The translations under genes and the position numbers were made by a program. This document shows, piece after piece, positions 16,581 through 23,730 of a stretch of DNA of 32,563 nucleotides. The notes under the pieces were generated by a model. It made no database searches and was not told the origin of the DNA. It saw nothing but the letters and a program-made list of their open reading frames with translations. The DNA comes from Nitrospiraceae bacterium. GTDB lineage: Bacteria; Nitrospirota; Thermodesulfovibrionia; UBA6902. The DNA lies in the NCBI GenBank assembly GCA_020356065.1, contig CP070632.1, positions 1,935,833 through 1,968,395 on the forward strand, given 5' to 3'. Positions within the stretch are counted from its first letter, which is position 1. The number at the start of each line of letters is the position of its first letter.

Positions 16581-18677
16581 ATGAAAAATAAAAATGGCAA
16601 AAGGCGTCTATCTCTTTTAGTTTTTATTTTTTGTCTTCTTAATACTTTTATTATCGATGCTCAAGAGCCATTTCTAGATTTTCCACTGGATGGGTATACA
16701 CCCTACAATGTCCCAATATCTTCAGTTTTTGATCATTATTTGAATGGAGTACCATCTGATACGAATAATATAGAATTGCCCTATGATAAAGATGGTGTTG
16801 TGGTTGCATATAGCGGTGAAAAAGGAAATAGAAATTCTAAGAATAGCTGTTATCAACAGCAAAATAATTATATTTTTAGACTACACGGAAATTATAGAGG
16901 TGATAATAATCTGGGAAAAAGTTACTTATGTTACGACGGACATCCAGGTATAGATTATATTGTTCCTCTTTATACTGATGTTGTTGCTGCTGCTGACGGA
17001 AATATAATAGAATCTCGATGCGACATTAATGATCCTAATTATGGAAAATATTTAAAAATAGATCATGGCAATGGATATTTTACATTGTACGGGAACCTTG
17101 ATAGTTGCATAATCTCTTCTGGTCCTGTAAAGAAGGGACAATATATTGCAGAAACAGGGAATTCTATAGAAAAGGTTGGGTACCATCTTCATTTCGAAGT
17201 TAGATATGGAAATTCAATTGGTAAAAGATACGCTGTGGATCCATATGGATGGAAAGGAAAAAATATCCTTTGGGAATTTGATATGCCTTCTTGCTCTGAT
17301 GAACTTGAACCCAATGATTACTTTAGTACTGCTTATGGCCCTCTTGCTACCGATATAGGGTATACTGGCAAAATATGCAACATATCTGACCAAGACTTTT
17401 TTATGATTAATGCCGTGGAACCTGGCATAATATCCCTTTCATTAAAGGCTCCCTCTTCAAAAGACTATCAATTAGAACTCTACAATAAATCGTTTATAAA
17501 AGTAGACCGTGCAAAAGCTTCAATTAATGAGAATAAGTTAATTAGTTATAAAGCACTTTCAACTGGAATTTATTACATAAGGATTTATGGTGAAGAAGGG
17601 AATTATGGAGCAACTGCAGCATACACCCTTAGCGGAACATGGCCGACAAAGGATACTATTCCACCAACAGTCAACGCGTTTGGTGTAGCACCAACTTCAC
17701 TTATATTAGGTAATTCCTTCAATATCTCATATACTGTTTCAGATATTAGTGGTTCTGGCCTGAAACAAGTAGAGCTTTGGCGGGCAAGAGATATTAATGG
17801 AGTCACAAAATGGCCCGAAGATCCTATCATGACAACACCTCTTTCGGGACATGGCCCTTTCTCTGGATCCTTTTCTGACTCCCCCATTTTTGAAGGGACT
17901 TACTGGTACAGTATACATGTAGTAGACAATGCAGGTAATAGGAATGACGAACAAAATTCGAACACCAATAATTTATACAGAAGTTATGGTCCAATTGAGA
18001 CAACTGTAACTAGTATCTCAGATACCATGCCAATAGTTGACTTTACTGGGGATCCACAAGAGGGTAAATCACCTCTTACAGTAAACTTTAATAACAATTC
18101 TGCAGGCTATAACCTGCCCTTACTTTATGAATGGGATTTTAACAATGACGGTATTATAGACTCAACGTCAAAAAATCCTTCATATACATACGCGAGCCAT
18201 GGAATATATACGGTAACATTAAAAGTTATCGATTCAAATAGGAACATTGGGTCATTAACAAAAACTCAGTATATTTATATCTCGGATTCTAATGAAAGCC
18301 AAAATGTTCAAGACATTGCAAATTCACAATTTCAAAATAATCAAGTGCCCGATAAAAATGAAGTATCAAATACTACTTTATCTAATAGATGGGTAAAAGT
18401 AGCTATCACTAAAAGCAAAATTCCAATATACATAGACTCTAAAACAATATCCTATTCATCCAAAAATATTTTCAAGATATGGACAAAAACTATTTCAAAC
18501 AATGAAGAATTCCTAGATCTACTAGAAATCGATTGTTTGAAAATTAAGTTTCGTATGTTGAATGATAGTACTGAAAAAAACCCTGCCTACGGAAAACGTT
18601 CTACTAAATGGAGGTTTATTCTTCCTGAAAGTTCAGCGGAGCTTGTATACGATGTCGTATGCAAAAAAAGAAATTAA
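16581..18677 (+). CDS. Exported M23 peptidase with PPC, PKD and surface-adhesin-E-like domains
   Basis: A 698-residue multidomain exported protein. The signal peptide runs to about residue 27 (IIDA|QEP). The M23 (LytM-type) zinc peptidase domain is at about 95-225, with the metal ligands H121 and D125 (GHPGIDY) and the H202-x-H204 motif (YHLHFEVR), so it looks active on peptidoglycan cross-links. A PPC (bacterial pre-peptidase C-terminal) domain follows at about 238-352, opening ELEPNDYFSTA. An Ig-like segment lies at about 360-480 and a PKD domain at about 483-569 (LYEWDFNNDGIIDSTS, YTVTLKV). A C-terminal module at about 603-698 resembles surface-adhesin E. The gene is AT-rich with heavy use of AAT, ATA and TTA codons, unlike its neighbours, which suggests transfer. 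AGGA precedes the ATG. It has its own promoter. Confidence 0.85.
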   Translation: MKNKNGKRRLSLLVFIFCLLNTFIIDAQEPFLDFPLDGYTPYNVPISSVFDHYLNGVPSDTNNIELPYDKDGVVVAYSGEKGNRNSKNSCYQQQNNYIFRLHGNYRGDNNLGKSYLCYDGHPGIDYIVPLYTDVVAAADGNIIESRCDINDPNYGKYLKIDHGNGYFTLYGNLDSCIISSGPVKKGQYIAETGNSIEKVGYHLHFEVRYGNSIGKRYAVDPYGWKGKNILWEFDMPSCSDELEPNDYFSTAYGPLATDIGYTGKICNISDQDFFMINAVEPGIISLSLKAPSSKDYQLELYNKSFIKVDRAKASINENKLISYKALSTGIYYIRIYGEEGNYGATAAYTLSGTWPTKDTIPPTVNAFGVAPTSLILGNSFNISYTVSDISGSGLKQVELWRARDINGVTKWPEDPIMTTPLSGHGPFSGSFSDSPIFEGTYWYSIHVVDNAGNRNDEQNSNTNNLYRSYGPIETTVTSISDTMPIVDFTGDPQEGKSPLTVNFNNNSAGYNLPLLYEWDFNNDGIIDSTSKNPSYTYASHGIYTVTLKVIDSNRNIGSLTKTQYIYISDSNESQNVQDIANSQFQNNQVPDKNEVSNTTLSNRWVKVAITKSKIPIYIDSKTISYSSKNIFKIWTKTISNNEEFLDLLEIDCLKIKFRMLNDSTEKNPAYGKRSTKWRFILPESSAELVYDVVCKKRN

Positions 18678-18904
18678 ACTGAAAGTAAACTGCACCGCAG
18701 CTTATGACTTAACAATTTTTTAACTTTGATCAGGCATAGCAAAAAAGAAGACTCGAAATTGTAATAAACGATTTTTAATTTTATTCATTAAATTGACAAG
18801 TAGGTGATATCTGTGACCTCAGATTCGATTCCAACCTTTTAATAAATCATTGACAATATTTATAAGTCAACGAACTTAGTAGTTCTCCCATTTTGAAAAC
18901 TAAT

Positions 18905-18930
18905 CTGTATTATTGAGGAGTGAAATACAG
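18905..18930 (-). terminator. Weak terminator candidate after queF
   Basis: CTGTATT / AATACAG forms a 7-bp stem 10 bp beyond the queF stop on the minus strand, followed by ATTAGTTTTC. The stem is AT-rich and the U run short, so this is a tentative call. Confidence 0.35.
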
Positions 18931-18939
18931 ACAGAAAGA

Positions 18940-19323
18940 TTAATGTTCTTCCTGATCTGTTGATACTTTAATAACCGTCTTTACATTTCCCCTCGGATTG
19001 AAATCACCTGTCACTTCCATATGTCTTGGTTTGAGGAGTTTTTTCAGGTCATCAAATATCTGGTTTGTTGACTGCTCGTGAGAAACCGCTGTACTCCGGT
19101 AATTGTTGAGATACAGTTTAAGGGATTTCAGCTCTACGATATATTTGTCCGGAACATAATGTATCTCTATGGTTGCAAAATCAGGATAACCGGACCTCGG
19201 GCATAAGCAGGTAAATTCAGAAAAATGTATGCTAATTGTGTAATCCCTGTCCTGAGAAGGATTGGGCCATCTTTTGAGTTTCGAAGTGGTGACAGCTTTA
19301 CTGCCATACTTTACCTTGTTCAT
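18940..19323 (-). CDS. queF: NADPH-dependent 7-cyano-7-deazaguanine reductase (unimodular QueF)
   Basis: Reduces preQ0 to preQ1 in queuosine synthesis for tRNA wobble modification. The 127 residues are the short, unimodular form. The catalytic pair is C41 ([14 protein letters not shown]) and D48, seven residues apart as in Bacillus QueF. The signature [13 protein letters not shown] provides NADPH and substrate contacts, and SHEQ (82-84) holds the conserved His and Glu. The start ATG at 19323 lies only 2 bp after the stop of the upstream mscS-family gene, so it is translated from the same message, with GGGAGA inside the end of that gene as ribosome binding site. No other queuosine genes are nearby. 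Confidence 0.95.
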   Translation of the reverse strand: MNKVKYGSKAVTTSKLKRWPNPSQDRDYTISIHFSEFTCLCPRSGYPDFATIEIHYVPDKYIVELKSLKLYLNNYRSTAVSHEQSTNQIFDDLKKLLKPRHMEVTGDFNPRGNVKTVIKVSTDQEEH

Positions 19324-19325
19324 TG

Positions 19326-20390
19326 TTAACTGTTCTCCCAGGGTTTTTCCATGAAAAGCGTTTGTGTAGGATAGGCAAATTCTATTCCGCGTTGCTCAAA
19401 TTCTTCCTTGATCTGGAAATTTATCTCCTGCTGAATATCCATATATTTGTTGTAATCACTGCTCAACACGTAGTAAACAATCTCGAAATTAAGGCTGAAA
19501 TCTCCATACGATGAAAAATGGGCCCTGTCGAAAACAGTATCATTAACCTGTTCAATTACCTGTCTTATGATGCCGGGGATCTCTTTTACCTGTTCTGTTG
19601 AGGTCTGGTATACAACCCCGACACTGAACAGAACGCGGCGTTTCTCCATCCTCTTGTAGTTTCGTATCCTGGAGTTGGTGAGGTCTGTATTGGAAAAAAC
19701 GAGCTGCTCTCCTCCAAGGCTTCTCACGCGGGTTGTCTTAATACCGATGTGTTCTATAGAGCCCATATAATCCCCTGTAATTATAAAGTCACCCACTTCA
19801 AAGGGGCGGTCAAAAAATATGACAAAGTAACTGAAAAGGTCGCCCAGTATTGTCTGGGCGGCCAGGGCAACGGCAATACCTCCGATACCCAGACCTGCGA
19901 TGACCGCAGAAATTTTAAAACCAAGATTGTCCAGCAAAAACGTGATACCGGCGCCCCAGATAATTACTTTGACTATCGTAATTATCCCCCTGAAATTATG
20001 CTGTCTGGTTACATCTAGAGATTTCTTTCTGAAATACGTTTCAAGCAGGTAATTAATAATGACAATAATAAGACGGATGATTAAGAAGGTGAGCAGAATA
20101 ATACCGGTAACATCAACGACCCTTTTTACAGCTTCCGTCATCGAGAGACTCTTAAATGTAATATAGAAAACGCCGAAGTATAACAGGGGAACGAGCTTGC
20201 TTTCGACAATTTTAATCAGGAAATCATCAATTGATGTGGCGCTCTGCTCAGACCAAACCTTAAGACGTTTAATCACAACGCTCTTAAGAATCTTGATGAT
20301 TACCATGCCAGCTAAAAATGATACTAAGAAAATGATGTAGTCAAGCACAGTGTTCTGCAGGACTGTTTTTTCAAATACCTCTGATATCAC
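19326..20390 (-). CDS. MscS-family mechanosensitive ion channel (second paralogue)
   Basis: A 354-residue inner-membrane protein. Hydrophobic segments lie at about 16-38, 72-92, 95-121, 138-160 and 165-195. The MscS pore helix reads [20 protein letters not shown] and is followed by [40 protein letters not shown] and [18 protein letters not shown]. The extra N-terminal helices and the AAQTILG pore end resemble the YnaI-type group more than classic MscS. I place the start at GTG 20390, which has AGAGGT just upstream. The frame stays open to 20537, but that extension runs through a dispersed palindromic repeat and reads as non-native sequence. It is coupled to queF by a 2-bp gap. Confidence 0.9.
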   Translation of the reverse strand: MISEVFEKTVLQNTVLDYIIFLVSFLAGMVIIKILKSVVIKRLKVWSEQSATSIDDFLIKIVESKLVPLLYFGVFYITFKSLSMTEAVKRVVDVTGIILLTFLIIRLIIVIINYLLETYFRKKSLDVTRQHNFRGIITIVKVIIWGAGITFLLDNLGFKISAVIAGLGIGGIAVALAAQTILGDLFSYFVIFFDRPFEVGDFIITGDYMGSIEHIGIKTTRVRSLGGEQLVFSNTDLTNSRIRNYKRMEKRRVLFSVGVVYQTSTEQVKEIPGIIRQVIEQVNDTVFDRAHFSSYGDFSLNFEIVYYVLSSDYNKYMDIQQEINFQIKEEFEQRGIEFAYPTQTLFMEKPWENS

Positions 20391-20430
20391 CTTGACCTCT
20401 TTCAAAATTAAATTTTCTTTGGGAGTAATC

Positions 20431-20559
20431 CCCCGCGGCTTGCCGCATTTGTCATACCCTTGAAATAGGTATCCAGAAATGCAAAATGCTACGTAGTGTC
20501 TGGATTCCCGATTAACATACTTCGGGAATGACGGCACCTGCTGCCCCGCGGCCTGCTGC
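20431..20559. repeat. Dispersed palindromic repeat, copy D, with flanking GC-rich hairpins
   Basis: The core at 20451-20532 has inverted ends: GTCATACCC at the left and GGGAATGAC at the right, with inner pair ATCCAGA / TCTGGAT. It is flanked by a 16-base direct repeat (CCCCGCGGCTTGCCGC at 20431-20446 and CCCCGCGGCCTGCTGC at 20544-20559, 14 of 16 identical). Each flank is itself a small hairpin (GCGGC..GCCGC). The layout parallels copy C at 29788-29972. Confidence 0.65.
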
Positions 20560-20626
20560 GGTCAGTTCTTTGTTTATGAACATAGTATATGAGAATTTAA
20601 ATCCTTGTCAAACATGTCACGCGCCG

Positions 20627-20655
20627 TTGACATCAACCTGTGAATGTGATAAAAA
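20627..20655 (+). promoter_or_regulatory. Putative promoter of the DUF481 gene
   Basis: A perfect TTGACA (20627-20632), a 17-bp spacer and an extended -10 (TGATAAAAA, the -10 at 20650-20655 matching 4 of 6). Transcription would begin near 20662, about 57 nt before the start codon. Confidence 0.5.
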
Positions 20656-20718
20656 AGAAAACCACAAGAGATGAGTCTTAATTTATTCACAGTATTTTAA
20701 TTGAGAAAGGTTACTGTA

Positions 20719-21483
20719 ATGAAAGAACAAAATAAGGTGATCATGTCTTTGGCAATGTGCCTGTTGTTTCTGCTGCTCTCCATGGTGTATACAGTATATA
20801 CAGTTGAGGCCCAGGAAACGATTTCTTCAGAACTTCCCGTCTGGAACGGGAACGTAACTGCCGGCGCTAACTGGCAGACCGGTAATACAGACCGCTTTAA
20901 TTTCGCGCTCGGAGCTGATGCAGCGAGAAAAACTGACAGGGACCGATATAGTGCAAACATATTATTTTCCTATTCTGAAGAAGACGGTAATAAAACAGCT
21001 GAAAGTTATTATGGAGCAGGCAAATATGATTATTTTTTTACACAGGTGATGTATGGATATGTGGGCATTGAAATGCTCAAAGATGAATTCAAGGACCTTT
21101 CGCTGCGCACGGTTGTAGGACCAGGAGTCGGATATCAGGTATGGAATGAAGAAAAGAAATCTCTTTTAGTTGAAGGAGGTATCGCATATTTTTCTGAAAA
21201 TAATATTGATGCACAAGATGATGACTGGATAACAGGACGATTGGCAGGGTCTCTGATGTATGCTCTTCTCAGACAGCTTACTTTTACTGATCAATTAATC
21301 ATATATCCCAGTTTTAAAAATGTTGGTGAATTTCAGTTCAGAAATGAGGCGGCTCTCGCTACTCCCCTGGCTTCGGGCTGGGCTTTGAAACTGTCGAACA
21401 TACTTGAATATGACAGTGATCCTCCTGATGATATCGACAAAACTGACTGGAACTGGATCCTGGCCGTGCAATACAGTTACTGA
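20719..21483 (+). CDS. Outer-membrane beta-barrel protein, DUF481 (YdiY-like)
   Basis: A 254-residue exported protein with a signal peptide ending about residue 31 (YTVEA|QET). The mature part starts with VWNGNVTAGANWQTGNTDRFNFALGADA, the DUF481 opening with alternating beta strands. It continues as amphipathic strands with many aromatic residues and ends WNWILAVQYSY, an aromatic C-terminal strand typical of barrel insertion. DUF481 proteins (E. coli YdiY) are acid-induced outer-membrane proteins of unknown function. The frame is open to a TTG at 20701, but the AAAGG at 20705-20709 makes ATG 20719 the better start. It appears monocistronic. Confidence 0.85.
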   Translation: MKEQNKVIMSLAMCLLFLLLSMVYTVYTVEAQETISSELPVWNGNVTAGANWQTGNTDRFNFALGADAARKTDRDRYSANILFSYSEEDGNKTAESYYGAGKYDYFFTQVMYGYVGIEMLKDEFKDLSLRTVVGPGVGYQVWNEEKKSLLVEGGIAYFSENNIDAQDDDWITGRLAGSLMYALLRQLTFTDQLIIYPSFKNVGEFQFRNEAALATPLASGWALKLSNILEYDSDPPDDIDKTDWNWILAVQYSY

Positions 21484-21584
21484 TTATAACCGGTCAACTT
21501 GCGACTAAGGGAGATATCCCTTATACTTTATAGAGTGGAATTTTTATAATACCGCTGCTTTGATCCAACGTTTCATCAACAGGT

Positions 21585-21606
21585 ATTACACATTAAAATG
21601 TGTAAT
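21585..21606. promoter_or_regulatory. Inverted repeat upstream of treZ
   Basis: ATTACACATT and AATGTGTAAT are perfect 10-base arms around AA, 57 bp before treZ. The short spacer fits a dimeric regulator site better than a terminator, since no U run follows. It is a candidate operator for the trehalose genes. Confidence 0.45.
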
Positions 21607-21662
21607 GATTGAAAAACAATTGATAAAGCCAGCCTCTTTTTTACCGTGGGTTTGGAATAATA

Positions 21663-23495
21663 ATGATGAGAATTGGCGCCCATTATGAAAATGATAATAC
21701 ATGTGAATTCAGCGTCTGGGCCCCGCTTGTTAACAATGTCTCTCTGAAAATCATTTCTCCTTCTGAACAGCTTATTCCGATGAACAGAGATGATCAGGGG
21801 TACTGGAAGCTCAATCTTGATACCTGCCTTCCGGGAACTTTATATTATTATCATCTTGATCATAACAGGGACAGACCCGATCCTGTGTCATTTTACCAGC
21901 CTGACGGCGTGCACCGGGCTTCACAGGTCATAGATCACAATTCCTTTACATGGCAGGACATTGACTGGACGGGTGTTGACATAGAGGATATGATCATATA
22001 TGAAATTCATATCGGAACATTCACCCATGAAGGAACCTTTTCTTCAGCGGTTGACAGACTGGATGACCTGCAGAAGCTTGGCATCAATGCAATTGAAATA
22101 ATGCCTGTAGCGCAGTTTCCTGGAACCAGAAACTGGGGATACGACGGAGTCTATCCCTTTGCCGTTCAAAATTCATATGGCGGCCCTGAAGGGATGAAGG
22201 TATTCGTGAACGAGTGTCATAAGCGGGGAATTGCGGTGGTTCTAGATGTGGTGTATAACCATCTCGGGCCGGAAGGAAACTATATCTGGGACTTTGGACC
22301 ATACTTTACTGATAAATACAAATCACCCTGGGGACAGGCAATAAATTTTGATGATGCATATAATGAGGGCGTACGAAATTATTTTATACAGAATGCACTA
22401 TACTGGGTTGAACAGTATCATTGTGATGCCCTTCGTCTGGATGCGATTCATGGTATTTATGATACAAGCGAAATACCCTTTCTTCGTGAACTTTCTGAAC
22501 GTGTCCGGGAGTATTCATTCCGCAACGGAGTAAAGCATTATCTCATGGCGGAATCTGACCTCAATGATGCAAATGCTGCCAGACCATCAGACAAAGGCGG
22601 ATTAGGTCTTGATGTTCTGTGGTGTGATGATTTTCATCATGCACTGCATACATTGATTTCAGATGAAGATGTCGGCTATTACATTGATTATGGCGCCGCG
22701 GCACATCTTGTAAAATCGTTGAAGGAGGGTTTTGTTTATTCAGGACAATATTCAAAATACAGAAAGCGAAACCACGGCACTTCATCTAAAGATTTACCTG
22801 CTGCATGTTTTATCGTATTTCTGCAGAACCATGACCAGGTAGGAAACAGGTTGAAGGGGGACAGGATCTTCAGTCTTGTTTCGTTTGAAGCTCAGAAACT
22901 GGCAGCCGGGATTGTCTTACTATCCCCTTTTATTCCGCTACTGTTCATGGGAGAAGAATATGGGGAGACCAGTCCCTTCATGTACTTTACCAGCCACTCT
23001 GATCCTGATCTTATCAGGGGAGTAAGACAGGGGCGGAAAAAAGAATTTGAAATATTTAAATGGGAAGCTGAGCCGGCTGACCCGCAGGATATGAATACGT
23101 TCATCAATTCAAGGTTGGACTGGTCTTTGAGGGAAGCCGGCGAACATAAAGTTCTCCTTGATTTTTACAGAGAGTTGATTCACGTAAGAAAAAACAGTGC
23201 TGCCCTGTCATACCTTGACAAGGAATCGATGACCGTACGGGGAGACGACGCACGTAATATGATCACGGTCGAACGATGGCATGAGGAGAACAGGGTACTG
23301 ATTCTTATGAATATGAATGGCAGTGATCAGTCAATCAGGAAACTGGATAATGGTTATCAGTGGAGAAAGATCATGGATTCATCAGACCGAAAGTGGAAGG
23401 GTCCCGGGACACTCCTGAAGGAACATATGAATGGCAATAACGAGATTAACATGAGGGCGCACAGTCTGGCGCTTTATGAGATAGAAAGGGAATAA
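21663..23495 (+). CDS. treZ: Malto-oligosyltrehalose trehalohydrolase
   Basis: Releases trehalose from maltooligosyl-trehalose made by TreY; a cytoplasmic GH13 enzyme. The 610 residues match TreZ. An N-terminal CBM48/E-set domain (CEFSVWAPLVNNVSLKII) precedes the (beta/alpha)8 barrel with VLDVVYNHLGPEG, the nucleophile D260 (CDALRLDAIHGIYD), the acid/base E297 (YLMAESDLND) and D391 (LQNHDQVGN). The GNYIWDFGPYFTDKYKSPWG stretch is typical of TreZ rather than of the branching enzyme. Two adjacent ATGs start the frame. A 235-bp gap separates it from treY, so the two may be co-transcribed or separately promoted. No treX is in view. Confidence 0.95.
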   Translation: MMRIGAHYENDNTCEFSVWAPLVNNVSLKIISPSEQLIPMNRDDQGYWKLNLDTCLPGTLYYYHLDHNRDRPDPVSFYQPDGVHRASQVIDHNSFTWQDIDWTGVDIEDMIIYEIHIGTFTHEGTFSSAVDRLDDLQKLGINAIEIMPVAQFPGTRNWGYDGVYPFAVQNSYGGPEGMKVFVNECHKRGIAVVLDVVYNHLGPEGNYIWDFGPYFTDKYKSPWGQAINFDDAYNEGVRNYFIQNALYWVEQYHCDALRLDAIHGIYDTSEIPFLRELSERVREYSFRNGVKHYLMAESDLNDANAARPSDKGGLGLDVLWCDDFHHALHTLISDEDVGYYIDYGAAAHLVKSLKEGFVYSGQYSKYRKRNHGTSSKDLPAACFIVFLQNHDQVGNRLKGDRIFSLVSFEAQKLAAGIVLLSPFIPLLFMGEEYGETSPFMYFTSHSDPDLIRGVRQGRKKEFEIFKWEAEPADPQDMNTFINSRLDWSLREAGEHKVLLDFYRELIHVRKNSAALSYLDKESMTVRGDDARNMITVERWHEENRVLILMNMNGSDQSIRKLDNGYQWRKIMDSSDRKWKGPGTLLKEHMNGNNEINMRAHSLALYEIERE

Positions 23496-23730
23496 TCTGG
23501 CATGGCAGCACAGCAGCTTGTCTCAAAACCTTTACAGTGCGATATGATTTTGGAATAAATGACAACCATGGAAATGAGCGAATTTTGAAATGTAATAAAC
23601 GTCAATCTGTATTGCATAATTTTTCTAAGGAATCGCAGGTAAAGCTTTCACGACAAACTCCTCTGCCCTTCGGATCATTCATGCCAATGTATGATACGGA
23701 TGATATGGTCTGACAGATGATGGAAATTAA

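Noticed and set aside
18800-18850. tRNA T-arm-like sequence (GATTCGATTCC) downstream of the AT-rich gene, as a possible attachment site
   Set aside because: The flanking five-base stems do not pair, no acceptor or anticodon parts are present, and no integrase is in the window.
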